The notes under the pieces: generated by a model
What the model saw: the letters and a program-made list of their open reading frames with translations, nothing else
Databases searched by the model: none
What the model was told of the DNA's origin: nothing
Shown: piece after piece, positions 34,201 through 42,904 of the stretch
Layout: every line of letters begins with the position of its first letter
How positions within the stretch are numbered: the first letter of the stretch is position 1
Translations under genes and position numbers: made by a program
Assembly (NCBI RefSeq): GCF_022829445.1
Contig: NZ_JAKSXY010000122.1
Location: forward strand, 496,001-560,000
Direction of reading: 5' to 3'
Length of the DNA stretch: 64,000 bases
Origin: Methylobacterium sp. J-068
GTDB taxonomy: Bacteria; Pseudomonadota; Alphaproteobacteria; Rhizobiales; Beijerinckiaceae

Positions 34201-34503
34201 TCAGCCGACGACCTTGAGGTCGTTCACGTTCACGTCGCCGTCCTGGCTCGAGAAGGTCGGCGCGCGTCCGTTCGATTGCGAGACGCCGCTGATCCGGTGC
34301 GCGCCGCTGTCGTAGGTGGTGAGCTTGCCCTCCGCCTCGACCAGCAGCCGCTGCTTGTCGGGAAAGAACGCGTAGCGCATGTCGTTCTGGCCGCCGCTCG
34401 TCGAGGGCTGGCCGAGTTCCTGCGGCCACCACGGCTCCGGCGCCTTCATCGGCTTCATGGGTTCCATCGGCTTCATGGGGGCCATCGGTTTCATCGGTTC
34501 CAT
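34201..34503 (-). CDS. methionine-rich small protein with MKPM repeats
   Basis: A 100 aa protein beginning MEPMKPMAPMKPMEPMKPMK, seven methionines in a five-fold M-x-P array, followed by APEPWWPQELGQPS and a compact domain at about 42-100 (MRYAFFPDKQRLLVEAEGK, YDSGAHRISGVSQ, DVNVNDLKVVG). GGAG lies 9 bases before the ATG. There is no signal peptide. The Met-Pro array could bind Cu(I) or form an extended arm; this is inference. The C-terminal domain resembles a family seen in Methylobacterium with no known function. Between the GGDEF-EAL gene and htpG, convergent to the former. Confidence 0.65.
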   Translation of the reverse strand: MEPMKPMAPMKPMEPMKPMKAPEPWWPQELGQPSTSGGQNDMRYAFFPDKQRLLVEAEGKLTTYDSGAHRISGVSQSNGRAPTFSSQDGDVNVNDLKVVG

Positions 34504-34731
34504 CGGGGTCTGCTCCGGGCACGGGTTGCGTGAAGTCACGGCTACGCCCGAGATGCCCCAAGGTTGCGTCCGGCCCTGCGACGAAGACCTGAGGCGGGGC
34601 TCCAGGGACGCCCCTCCCCCCGGGCGGGCCGCGCGCCGCCTGGCCGAACCTTGACCGGCATTGAATTTCCGGGGTCGGGACGGCATATCCGCGCTCGATA
34701 CGACCCTTAATCCCCATCCGGAGGCGATCCC

Positions 34732-36567
34732 TTGAGCGACACCGTGGAGCGGCACGAGTTCGGTGCCGAGGTCGGGCGCCTGTTGGACCTCGTGGTCCAC
34801 GCGCTCTATTCCGACCGTGAGATCTTCCTGCGCGAACTGGTGGCCAACGCCGCCGACGCCATGGACCGGCGCCGCTTCGAGGCGCTGACCGATCAGGCCT
34901 CCGCGCTGCCGCCCGACGCCAAGGTCCGCATCGTCCCGGACAAGGCGGCCCGGACCCTCACCCTCTCGGATGCCGGCATCGGCATGACCAAGGCGGAGCT
35001 GGCCCAGAACCTCGGCACCATCGCGCGCTCGGGCACCCGCGCCTTCAGCCAAAGCCTCGGCGACGCCAAGCCCGAGGACAAGCCGAGCCTGATCGGCCAG
35101 TTCGGCGTCGGCTTCTACTCGGCCTTCATGGTCGCCGACCGGGTCACCGTCACCTCGCGCCGCGCCGGCGCGGAGGAGGCCTGGACCTGGGCCTCCGAGG
35201 GCCAGGGCAGCTACACCCTGGAGCCCGCCACGCGCGCCGAGCCCGGCACCGACATCGTGCTCCACCTCAAGGCGGACGCCGACGAGTACCTGGAGAGCTA
35301 CCGGCTCGACCACGTCGTGCGCAAATGGGCCGACCACATCACGGTGCCGATCGCGATCCAGGGCGAGGACGGCAAGGAAGAGAACGCCAACCAGGGCACC
35401 GCCCTGTGGCGCAAGGCGAAGTCCGAGGTCACCCCGGAGCAGTACACGGAGTTCTACCGCCATGTCGGCATGAACTTCGACGAACCTTGGGCCACCCTGC
35501 ACTGGCGCGCGGAGGGCGCGCTCGAATTCTCGGCCCTGCTGTTCGTGCCCGGCATGAAGCCGTTCCAGGCGGTGGAGGGCGAGCGCGCCAGCAAGGTGCG
35601 CCTGCACGTGCGGCGCATGTTCATCACGGACGAGGCCGAGCTTCTCCCCTCGTGGCTGCGCTTCGTCCAGGGCGTGGTCGACACCGAGGACCTGCCCCTC
35701 AACGTCTCGCGCGAGATGCTGCAGGCGACCCCGGTGCTCACCAGGATCCGCCGCGCCGTCACCGGCCGGGTGCTGAGCGAGCTCACCAACCGGGCCAAGG
35801 ACGCCGAGGGCTACCGGCCGTTCTGGGAGAATTTCGGGCCCGTCCTCAAGGAGGGCATCTACGAGGACCACGAGCGCCGGTCCGAGATCGCGCCCCTGCT
35901 GCGCTTCCACTCCTCGGCCGTCGAGGGCTGGACGTCGCTGCCGGACTACGTCGCCCGCATGAAGGACGGCCAGGAGGCGATCTACTACCTCGTGGCCGAC
36001 GACGTCGACGCGCTCAAGCGCTCGCCCCAGCTCGAAGGATTCCGGGCTCGGGGCGTCGAGGTGCTCCTGCTCTCCGACCACGTGGACGCGTTCTGGCCCG
36101 AGGCGCTGGCCCGGTTCGAGGACAAGCCCCTGCGCTCCGTCACGCAAGGCTCGGTCGACCTCTCGAAATTCGCGGGCGCTTCGCCCGAGGACGAGGCGGC
36201 ACCGGCCTCCGTCGAGGCCCTCGTCGCGGCCCTCAAGACGACGCTCGGCCCGGACGTCTCGGATGTCCGCGCCACCGACCGCCTCGTGGAGAGCGCCGTC
36301 GTGCTCGCCGCCTCCGGCCATGGGCCCGACCTGCAGATGCAGCGCCTGCTCCGCCGGGCGGGACGTGGCGGCGGCGGCATGCCGGTGCTGGAGATCAACC
36401 CGCGCCACCCGCTGATCCGCGCGCTGAGCGCCAGGGTCGAGGCGCAGGAGGACATCGCCGACGCCGCCGGCACGCTCCTCGACCTCGCCCGCGTGCAGGA
36501 TGGCGACACACCGCGCGATCCCGTCGCCTTCGCGCAGAAGATGGCCGCGGCGCTGGCGGCGGCCTGA
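34732..36567 (+). CDS. htpG: molecular chaperone HtpG (Hsp90)
   Basis: Bacterial Hsp90, 611 aa, ATP-dependent dimeric chaperone in the cytosol. The N-terminal ATPase shows LYSDREIFLRELVANAADA, SDAGIGMTKAEL and IGQFGVGFYSAFMVADRV; the middle domain shows WRKAKSEVTPEQYTEFYRH and DTEDLPLNVSREMLQ; the C-terminal dimerisation domain ends INPRHPLIRAL. The start codon is TTG at 34732 with GGAGG 7 bases upstream. No convincing sigma-32 promoter was seen. A terminator follows at 36591. Confidence 0.96.
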   Translation: MSDTVERHEFGAEVGRLLDLVVHALYSDREIFLRELVANAADAMDRRRFEALTDQASALPPDAKVRIVPDKAARTLTLSDAGIGMTKAELAQNLGTIARSGTRAFSQSLGDAKPEDKPSLIGQFGVGFYSAFMVADRVTVTSRRAGAEEAWTWASEGQGSYTLEPATRAEPGTDIVLHLKADADEYLESYRLDHVVRKWADHITVPIAIQGEDGKEENANQGTALWRKAKSEVTPEQYTEFYRHVGMNFDEPWATLHWRAEGALEFSALLFVPGMKPFQAVEGERASKVRLHVRRMFITDEAELLPSWLRFVQGVVDTEDLPLNVSREMLQATPVLTRIRRAVTGRVLSELTNRAKDAEGYRPFWENFGPVLKEGIYEDHERRSEIAPLLRFHSSAVEGWTSLPDYVARMKDGQEAIYYLVADDVDALKRSPQLEGFRARGVEVLLLSDHVDAFWPEALARFEDKPLRSVTQGSVDLSKFAGASPEDEAAPASVEALVAALKTTLGPDVSDVRATDRLVESAVVLAASGHGPDLQMQRLLRRAGRGGGGMPVLEINPRHPLIRALSARVEAQEDIADAAGTLLDLARVQDGDTPRDPVAFAQKMAAALAAA

Positions 36568-36590
36568 CGCCGCAAAACCACCGACGATTC

Positions 36591-36621
36591 TCCGGCGGGG
36601 TTGCCGCTCCGCCGGATTTAT
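36591..36621 (+). terminator. htpG terminator
   Basis: TCCGGCGG / CCGCCGGA (36591-36598 and 36609-36616), 8-bp stem with a 10-base loop, followed by TTTATT. Confidence 0.65.
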
Positions 36622-36675
36622 TCTGCCACTTTTGCCTGTCGATCGACGGAACGACTGTCCGAGAACCGGGTTGGG

Positions 36676-36698
36676 CTCCAGAACAAACGTTTCTGGAG
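36676..36698 (+). promoter_or_regulatory. hairpin covering a Shine-Dalgarno sequence (RNA-thermometer-like)
   Basis: CTCCAGAA (36676-36683) and TTCTGGAG (36691-36698) pair perfectly over 8 bp with the 7-base loop CAAACGT. The right arm contains the first four bases of GGAGGA (36695-36700), the ribosome binding site of the gene starting at 36704. When folded, the hairpin should block initiation; it could open with temperature or a bound factor. Confidence 0.5.
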
Positions 36699-36703
36699 GA
36701 AAC

Positions 36704-37003
36704 ATGACCATTCGAAATCTCGGCCTTGCCACCGCCGCCCTGATGCTGACGGCGACCACCGCGTTCGCGGCCCCCTGCGCGACGGGGACGACCAGCAGCA
36801 TGAAGGACAAGTCCGCCTCGAACGACAAGTCGTCGATGGTGGACGGCAAGTCCGACGCGAAGGTGACCCCGGGCGCCAAGGGCGAGACCCCCGGCACCGT
36901 CGGCGCCATGAACAACGTGGGCGCGAACACGCAGCCGGCCCCGGGCGAGAAGAAGCCCGCCGAGGGTCAGGTCGTGAAGGGTGGCAGCGCCGACAATTGC
37001 TGA
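36704..37003 (+). CDS. small exported hydrophilic protein
   Basis: A 99 aa protein with a signal peptide (MTIRNLGLATAALMLTATTA, cleavage after FAA near 23), Cys-25, and a low-complexity hydrophilic mature part rich in Lys, Ser, Asp, Gly (SSMKDKSASNDKSSMVDGK) ending in the last residue Cys. Excellent ribosome binding site GGAGGA 3-4 bases before the ATG, but held in a hairpin. The mature part looks disordered; function unknown. Located just after htpG on the same strand but separated from it by a terminator. Confidence 0.75.
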   Translation: MTIRNLGLATAALMLTATTAFAAPCATGTTSSMKDKSASNDKSSMVDGKSDAKVTPGAKGETPGTVGAMNNVGANTQPAPGEKKPAEGQVVKGGSADNC

Positions 37004-37168
37004 TCCGGTCCCGCGATCGGCCGGCACGGTTTCCGCGCCGGTCGACCGACTGACGTCCTCACGCCCCGTGCGCCTCGGCACGCGGGGCGTGCCGCGTTTC
37101 GGGGACGGCACGGTGCGCGGCAGAATGGACACGGACAGCGGCGGGCGCCGGCGCTAGAAGCCCGGCCG

Positions 37169-38794
37169 ATGGAACTTCGCCCCTACCAACGCGCCAGCCT
37201 CGACGCGCTCCGTTCCGCCTGGATGCGCGGCCAGGGTGCCGGCCTGATCGTGCTGCCCACGGGGGCCGGCAAGTCCCTGGTCATCGCCGCCCTGGTGCGC
37301 GAGATCCTGGCGGAGCACCCGAACCACCGCGTCGCCGTCGTCACCCATACCCGCGAACTGATCGCCCAGAACCACCACGAACTCCTCGCGCTCTGGCCCG
37401 AGGCGCCGGCCGGCATCTATTCCGCCGGGCTCGGACGCCGAGACGGGGGCGCACAGGTGCTGTTCTGCGGCGTCCAGTCGATCTGGAACCGGACGCAGGA
37501 CCTCGCGCCCTTCGACCTCGTCGTGGTGGACGAGGCGCACCTGATCCCCCGCGACGCCGAGACCCGCTACGGCCGCTTCCTCGCCGCGCTCCGGGCGGCG
37601 TGCCCGGATCTGCGCGTGGTCGGCCTCACCGCCACGCCCTACCGCCTCGACAGCGGCCGCCTCGACGAGGGCCAGGGCCGCCTGTTCGACGCCATCGTGT
37701 ACGAGGCCAATGTCGGCGACCTGATCTATCAGGGCTACCTCGCGCCGCTGATCTCCAAGGCCACCGCCACCGCCCTCGACGTCAGCCACGTGCCCCGGCG
37801 CGGGGGCGACTACATCCCGGGCGCGCTCGAGGCGGCCGTCAACCAGGACTGGATCACCCGCGCGGCGGTGGAGGAGATGGTGGGCTACGGCAGCGGCCGT
37901 CGCGCCTGGCTCGCCTTCTGCGCCGGCATCGCCCACGCGACGGCCGTGCGCGACGCGATCCGGGCCGAGGGGTATTCCTGCGAGACCCTCTCGGGCGAGA
38001 CCCCGAAGCGGGCGCGCGACCGCATCGTGCGCGATTTCCGGGCGGGCCGGGTGCGCTGCCTGACCTCGGTCGGCGTGCTCGCCACCGGCTTCAACGTGCC
38101 CGAGGTCGACCTCGTCGCCCTGCTGCGCCCCACCCAGAGCACCGGCCTCTACGTGCAGCAGGTCGGCCGGGCCCTGCGGCGGGCGCCGGGCAAGCGCGAC
38201 GCGCTGATCCTGGACTATGCCGGCCTCGTCCGGATGCACGGCCCCGTCGACATCGTCACGGCCCGCAGCGCCGCCGCGATCCGGGGCCGCGAGGACATGG
38301 TGCGGGCCAAGCCCTGCCCCGGCTGCGGCGCCCTGATCGCCCTCAACGCCAGCACCTGCGAGGCCTGCTGGGTCGAGCCGGAGGCGGAGGAATCCGAGCC
38401 GAGCCACGAGGCGGCGGCGGACGACGCGCACCCGATCCTCTCGGGCACGGTCCCGGATTGGCAGGACGTCCTCGACTGGCGCTTCGCGCGCCAGCCCCGC
38501 CCGGGCCTGCCCGACGATCTGACGGTCGACTTTCTGCTGACCGGACACCGGACGCACAGGATCGTCCTCGGCCTCGAGCAGGCGGGCTATCCGCGCGAGA
38601 AGGCGGTGCAGTGGTGGCGCCAGCACGGGGGCGGGCGCGACGCGCCGATGACGGTCGCGGAGGCCGTCGAGCGCCAGCACGGCCTCGTGTGCCCGCAGGC
38701 GATCCAGGTCCGCGCCAGCGGCCGCCTGACCGAGGCGGTGAGCTACCGCTTCGCCGATGGCCGCACCTTTGCCGACACGCGCCGCGTCGCCTGA
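37169..38794 (+). CDS. DEAH-box superfamily 2 helicase with zinc ribbon
   Basis: A 541 aa SF2 helicase. Motif I LPTGAGKS is at about 29-36, motif II VVDEAHL near 131, motif III LTATPYR near 155, and the second RecA domain has SVGVLATGFNVPEVD and motif VI QQVGRALRRAPGK. A zinc ribbon CPGCG...CEAC follows at about 388-408, then a 130-residue alphaproteobacterial C-terminal extension. Helicases of this SSL2-like type with C-terminal zinc ribbon are frequent in phages and islands. Lies immediately before a tRNA-Thr gene. Substrate (DNA or RNA) unknown. Confidence 0.88.
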   Translation: MELRPYQRASLDALRSAWMRGQGAGLIVLPTGAGKSLVIAALVREILAEHPNHRVAVVTHTRELIAQNHHELLALWPEAPAGIYSAGLGRRDGGAQVLFCGVQSIWNRTQDLAPFDLVVVDEAHLIPRDAETRYGRFLAALRAACPDLRVVGLTATPYRLDSGRLDEGQGRLFDAIVYEANVGDLIYQGYLAPLISKATATALDVSHVPRRGGDYIPGALEAAVNQDWITRAAVEEMVGYGSGRRAWLAFCAGIAHATAVRDAIRAEGYSCETLSGETPKRARDRIVRDFRAGRVRCLTSVGVLATGFNVPEVDLVALLRPTQSTGLYVQQVGRALRRAPGKRDALILDYAGLVRMHGPVDIVTARSAAAIRGREDMVRAKPCPGCGALIALNASTCEACWVEPEAEESEPSHEAAADDAHPILSGTVPDWQDVLDWRFARQPRPGLPDDLTVDFLLTGHRTHRIVLGLEQAGYPREKAVQWWRQHGGGRDAPMTVAEAVERQHGLVCPQAIQVRASGRLTEAVSYRFADGRTFADTRRVA

Positions 38795-38864
38795 GCCGCC
38801 GCGCGGGAAGCCGCGCGGACAGGCTTGCGCGGGACGAACGGCGCTGGTAGCGCAGTCGGAGCGC

Positions 38865-38940
38865 GCCGGTTTAGCTCAGCTGGTAGAGCAACCGCCTTGT
38901 AAGCGGTAGGTCGCGAGTTCAAGTCCCGCAACCGGCACCA
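38865..38940 (+). tRNA. tRNA-Thr (anticodon TGT)
   Basis: A complete cloverleaf: acceptor GCCGGTT/AACCGGC, D-arm GCTC...GAGC, anticodon arm ACCGC-CTTGTAA-GCGGT with anticodon TGT (reads ACA), T-arm GCGAG-TTCAAGT-CCCGC (one mismatch pair tolerated) and encoded 3' CCA at 38938-38940. Length 76. tRNA genes are common integration sites; accessory genes lie immediately downstream, but no second copy of the tRNA 3' end was noticed. Confidence 0.96.
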
Positions 38941-38950
38941 CTTTTTCCGG

Positions 38951-38987
38951 CCCGAGTTGAAACTCCGGTTTTCGGTTTCAACTCGGG
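38951..38987 (+). terminator. hairpin after tRNA-Thr
   Basis: CCCGAGTTGAAA / TTTCAACTCGGG, perfect 12-bp arms at 38951-38962 and 38976-38987 with a 13-base loop, 10 bases after the tRNA. Likely tRNA transcription terminator; little T-run follows. Confidence 0.65.
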
Positions 38988-39151
38988 TGCACAAAATGGG
39001 TTTGGCCCCTCGGCAAACGGGAAGTGTTAGCTTCCGCGCCGGCCAACACCCCTTCAAGCCTGAACCATTGAAAAAATTCAATTCCGTTCCGAACCTCAAA
39101 CGTCCTCGCCTCGGGACGTGACGCGGGCCCGCAGCGTCCTATCCCGGTGCC

Positions 39152-39474
39152 ATGTCTGAGAACTTGACGACGGGTGGCCCACCGATCCGGGGCCGCGCCC
39201 TTCAAGCGCTCCGGGCCGTCGCCCTCCACCCGCGCGGGCTTCGCCTCTCAGCCCATCCGTCCGCCATGGCCGCCTTGATCGAACGCGGCTGTGTCACAGA
39301 GCGACAGGCGCCGCTGGGACGGGGCACAGCTAAGGGGACGCAGGCCGGTTCATCACGCCGGCCGGACGCGAACTCCTGAGCGTGCCGGGGACCGGGGAAC
39401 ACGGGTCGCGCATTGGAATTGGCTTTGCGCGCACCCAGTCTCGTAGCCATGGCGTGACGCTTCGGCGGGATTAG
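39152..39474 (+). pseudogene. frameshifted small winged-helix-type protein
   Basis: The first frame gives MSENLTTGGPPIRGRALQAL and RLSAHPSAMAALIERGCVTER, then TAKGTQA, and leaves the expected pattern at about 39347. The next frame continues FITPAGRELLSVPG from 39349. One added base (making TGG from GG at 39347-39348) would give the continuous WFITPAGRELL, the normal ending of a small winged-helix family in which ...RGTxxGTQAWFxTPAGRE is typical. The reading as it stands stops at 39379 with 75 residues. A true one-base deletion or a sequencing error are both possible. It lies between tRNA-Thr and a glycosyltransferase. Confidence 0.6.
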
Positions 39475-39551
39475 GCTAGCGGTAGCACGACATTGGATGC
39501 GGATATGCAGCCTCGCTTTGAAGTCCGGTCGGCCGCGAAGCCAACCGGACC

Positions 39552-41786
39552 TCAGCGCATTGATGCACCAAGCGCCGCGACGTCGGCACGAGCCGCGGCG
39601 AGGAGGGCACTGTCCGCATGGTTGCGCGGAACCGGTCCGATATCGTGCTGTAGCGCCTGCAGTAGCAGAGCTGGGCTTCGCGCCTGGGCATCCAATAATC
39701 TCCCGAAGCGGATTGTATCGGCTGCCTCGACGTCTACCGCTTGGTAGAAACACGTTAGTGCGAGACTGATATGAGCCTGATGCGGCGGCCCAAACAGGGG
39801 GCGCCGCACGGCCCAACTCTCCGTCTGAAAATTGTATGTATCCTCGTAGATCTGCATCAAGCGCTGTGTCCCGAATGCGAATTGATCGCCGATAAGAAGG
39901 TTAAAGTGCCCATCCGAAACCTTTCCTCGATCGACGAAGATCGTATCGTTTCTCTCAGAGTAGCTGAGCAAGTCGATCCAGTCCGCGTTTGATGCCGCAA
40001 CCTCTTTGTCCGGCCTGATCCGGATGACGAGGTCGAAATCCCCGGCCTCGCGCGCCAAGCGTCCAGCCGCGTGGATCTTGTAGTGCATCTTCTCGGAGTT
40101 GTTCATCGCCGCGAAGGGCGGCAGCGTATCGTCGTCCACGACGACCCGGTCGGCCTTGTAGAGGTCGTACAACTCGGCTTCGGTCACGAGTTCCTGCGAG
40201 AAGAACGACGGATACCATCGGCGCAGCAGATCGTTGTCGATCTCGTGCATGAACCGGCTGTAGGCCGCGAAGAGGTTCGGCGAACCACTCCCGGACGAGG
40301 GGGAGACGGGCAACTTTCGCCCGACGTCCTTCCAGGCGTGGACGAAGTAATGCACGTCGTGCGCGTCGAGCCCGAGCTTTGCCCATGTCGCCAGGGCGGC
40401 CCTGTATCCCCGGAGCTGCCCCGACACGCAGACGGCGATCCGCAGACGTTTGGGGACCAGGGCCGGAGCCTCGACGGGCCGCGCGATGGGCCGGAACCAT
40501 CGCTCGATCGCCGGGCCGAAGGCCGGCGGCACCCTTTCGAGGAGTGACCGGAACGATTTCGGCTGGAACCTGAAGCTGAGGACGAGGAGTGCGAAGGCGC
40601 TTCCGTCGGAAAGGCCGTCATCGGCGGCGTCGCAGAGATCTCGCACGACCTCCGCGACCGTCTCGCGGATGCCGTAGCGCGACAGGTCGTTTTCGTTCTG
40701 AACGGCGTCCTGCGAGAGCGCGAGCACGGCTGAGACCTGACCGTCCCGGATCAGGCGCTCGACGACCCTGCGGCGATCCTCATCCGTGATCCGATCGAAG
40801 TTGAGCCAGACCGCGACGTACTCTTCGACCCGGGTCCTCTCGTCCGAAGCCAAGACGCGCCGGATCCGCTCCTCGGCGGGTCCGGCGGTCCGATCTTGCC
40901 GAGCCAACGCGATGGCGAAGGGCCCCACGATGGCGGGCAACCATTGCCGCTCGACGGTCCAGGGCTGGCGAAGCAGCGTCTGAACGAACGCGTCCGCCGA
41001 AGGGTGGGCCGCGAATTTCACGAAGGCTCGGGCGATCAGCGGATAGAATCTGTCGTCCCGATCGGCGACGGCTCCCCGGTCCCGAATGAGGTCGGCCGCC
41101 GCCTCGACCTTTTCCTGGTCGACGAGGTTCGAGAGCAGGGCGCAGACCAGCTCGGCATCGTTCGGCAAAGCCTCGACGCCGGAGCGAAGGATGGTTTCGA
41201 CCTGATCGAGTTGCCCGGCCTGCGCCTTGATGCGGGCGAGGCTCGCATAGCTCCGTCCGTGTTCAGGAAAGCGGGACCTGATGACTTGCCAGCGCGCCTC
41301 GGCCTCGTCCCAGGCGCCGCGCGATTCGGCCAGCGTCGCGTGCAGGTCGTAGAGCCAAGGGAATCCGGGATCTCCCGATGTGCCCTGCTGCGCCATCGTC
41401 TCGGCTTCCTCCAGTCGTCCGAGATGCCGCAACGCCTCGGCGAAACCGATATAGGCGATCCCCTCACGCGGGAAGGTCTCGACAAGCGCTCGCCATTGCA
41501 CGAGAGCGCCCTCCCAATCCCCCTTGCGTTGGGTGGCGAGGGGCGCCAGGCGCGCGATCCAGATGTTGTCCGGAAAACGCGCGAGGGCGCGGCTGAGGAT
41601 CGTATCCGCCTCGCCCTGGAGTCCCGCCGAGGCCAACGCTTCGATGACCAAAAGCTGAAGAGGCACGTCGCCCGAGGCGGCCTCGGCGGCCTTGTGCCAG
41701 CATCGGCGTGCTTCGGCCAGATCTCCGAGGCGTTCCGCCTGCCGGCCCGCCTCCAGCGAGCGGTGTCCACCCTCGATATCAGACAT
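39552..41786 (-). CDS. TPR protein fused to glycosyltransferase-like domain
   Basis: A 744 aa protein. Residues 1-260 hold tetratricopeptide-like repeats (for example GDLAEARRCWHKAAEAASGD, AWDEAEARWQVIRSRFPEHG). A middle helical region follows, then from about 455 a catalytic-looking alpha/beta domain starts with LRIAVCVSGQLRGYRAALATW and contains YFVHAWKDVGRKLP, FDLVIRIRPDKEV and FVDRGKVSDGHFNLLIGDQF, split here as KVSDGHFNLLIGDQF. VCVSGQLRG plus LVIRIRPD with DK resembles bacterial glycosyltransferase-like proteins acting on surface glycans; donor and acceptor unknown. ATG 41786 has GAGGAAGG 4-9 bases upstream. Base composition is a little lower in GC than the core genes. Confidence 0.75.
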   Translation of the reverse strand: MSDIEGGHRSLEAGRQAERLGDLAEARRCWHKAAEAASGDVPLQLLVIEALASAGLQGEADTILSRALARFPDNIWIARLAPLATQRKGDWEGALVQWRALVETFPREGIAYIGFAEALRHLGRLEEAETMAQQGTSGDPGFPWLYDLHATLAESRGAWDEAEARWQVIRSRFPEHGRSYASLARIKAQAGQLDQVETILRSGVEALPNDAELVCALLSNLVDQEKVEAAADLIRDRGAVADRDDRFYPLIARAFVKFAAHPSADAFVQTLLRQPWTVERQWLPAIVGPFAIALARQDRTAGPAEERIRRVLASDERTRVEEYVAVWLNFDRITDEDRRRVVERLIRDGQVSAVLALSQDAVQNENDLSRYGIRETVAEVVRDLCDAADDGLSDGSAFALLVLSFRFQPKSFRSLLERVPPAFGPAIERWFRPIARPVEAPALVPKRLRIAVCVSGQLRGYRAALATWAKLGLDAHDVHYFVHAWKDVGRKLPVSPSSGSGSPNLFAAYSRFMHEIDNDLLRRWYPSFFSQELVTEAELYDLYKADRVVVDDDTLPPFAAMNNSEKMHYKIHAAGRLAREAGDFDLVIRIRPDKEVAASNADWIDLLSYSERNDTIFVDRGKVSDGHFNLLIGDQFAFGTQRLMQIYEDTYNFQTESWAVRRPLFGPPHQAHISLALTCFYQAVDVEAADTIRFGRLLDAQARSPALLLQALQHDIGPVPRNHADSALLAAARADVAALGASMR

Positions 41787-42004
41787 AGCCTTCCTCGGAC
41801 CTGCCAACGCTCATGACCTTCGATGCCGAAGCTGTGTCACGGTGGGCGCTTACGTTGCGTTCGACGCGGGATGCTTCGCATGAAGCGGCCGCGACACCCA
41901 CGGCGCTCCTGCGGGCGGGTCGACTGCTACGCCATGCCCGTGTGGCTCGCAATCGGCCGCATGCGACGACGCCTTCAGAACGGCGCCCCATCGCCCCTCG
42001 GGGG

Positions 42005-42283
42005 TTAGTTGCCACCCCCACCCGACGATCCGCCATCTCCACCGGACGAGCAGGACGTTCCGCTGACGGAACAGGTCGTCGAGTCGATATTCGTGTTCGC
42101 GTAGCCCAGGCCTGCGCCGGCGTAAGCCCCAGCGTCGGCACCCGCGCCGTATCCCGCCGTTGCAGAGACGTTCGGGACGCTGGAGTCGCCGTCCGTTCGC
42201 TTCAGCCGGTAGGTGCGTTCCAGCATTCTCTCCTGACGCCGCCAGAGCCAGAGACGCAGCCTGTGCACCCAGTCGTAGATCAT
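42005..42283 (-). CDS. small Gly/Ser-rich protein
   Basis: A 92-residue frame: MIYDWVHRLRLWLWRRQERM, a Trp/Arg-rich amphipathic helix, then SATAGYGAGADAGAYAGAG and a C terminus rich in Cys/Ser/Gly (CSVSGTSCSSGGDGGSSGGGG). Start uncertain: ATG 42283 and 42313 are both in frame with weak ribosome sites. The unusual composition and its position between glycosyltransferase genes in the island make it interesting, but no family is recognised. Confidence 0.45.
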   Translation of the reverse strand: MIYDWVHRLRLWLWRRQERMLERTYRLKRTDGDSSVPNVSATAGYGAGADAGAYAGAGLGYANTNIDSTTCSVSGTSCSSGGDGGSSGGGGN

Positions 42284-42528
42284 GGTCACGCCCCAGGAGA
42301 TCGCCGGAGGCATGCTGACCGGTCGGACTGGGTGTTTCAAGCCGTCCGCTACCGGGGCGTTTGAGACGTAAGCCTCCATCGTGGAGCGATGGGACGACCC
42401 GGTGTCCCCGGGCCGACCATGGCCTTCGGAGTGCCACGATTCCGTCAGGCTCCATTCACGGGCTGCGGATCAATCTTGACGTGTGCCGCTCGATTGGTCG
42501 GGCGGGCTTGATAGAGGACGATCCTGTC

Positions 42529-42834
42529 ATGAAGCACATGAAGGTGCTTGGAATGGCTGCGGTGTTCGCGGGCAGCATCAGTACCGTAACAGCGGTGAGC
42601 GCCGCGCCGATCGCGCCCGGTTCGCTCGGTTCGATCGACGGCGGCCCGAGAATCGAACTGGTGGCTGGAGGCTGCGGGCCGGGTTGGCATCCGAACCCCT
42701 GGGGTGAGTGCCGTCCGAACCGGCGTCCCCCGCCGTACTGGGGTGATGGGTACGGCTACCGTCGCCCGCCGCCGCCCCCGCTGCCTGAGTATGGCTACGG
42801 CGGTGGTTACGGACCGCCGCGCCGCTTCTTCTAA
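42529..42834 (+). CDS. GCG_CRPN-motif secreted protein
   Basis: A 101 aa secreted protein: signal peptide (MKHMKVLGMAAVFAGSISTV, cleaved after VSA), then the motif GGCGPGWHPNPWGECRPN that defines the GCG_CRPN prefix family, followed by Pro/Tyr/Gly repeats (PPPYWGDGYGYRRPPPPP) and terminal PPRRFF. The family is common in Methylobacterium and relatives and precedes low-complexity repeats. Function unknown, presumably cell-surface. GAGGA lies about 10 bases before ATG 42529. Confidence 0.8.
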   Translation: MKHMKVLGMAAVFAGSISTVTAVSAAPIAPGSLGSIDGGPRIELVAGGCGPGWHPNPWGECRPNRRPPPYWGDGYGYRRPPPPPLPEYGYGGGYGPPRRFF

Positions 42835-42843
42835 TCGCAGCGA

Positions 42844-42867
42844 GGGCGTCTCCACGAGGGGACGCCC
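42844..42867 (+). terminator. terminator after GCG_CRPN gene
   Basis: GGGCGTC (42844-42850) and GACGCCC (42861-42867) with three further pairs inside and an ACGA loop, followed by ATCTGTTTTGG. Confidence 0.6.
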
Positions 42868-42904
42868 ATCTGTTTTGGGCTATGAAGTTCGTACCCTGTC
42901 AGGG

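Noticed and set aside
34640..34731. Heat-shock (sigma-32) promoter before htpG
   Set aside because: CTTGAC is present at about 34649 but no fitting -10 element at the right distance.
41787..42004. Plus-strand frame starting near 41813
   Set aside because: No ribosome site, Arg/Ala/Thr-rich translation and no motif; treated as non-coding.
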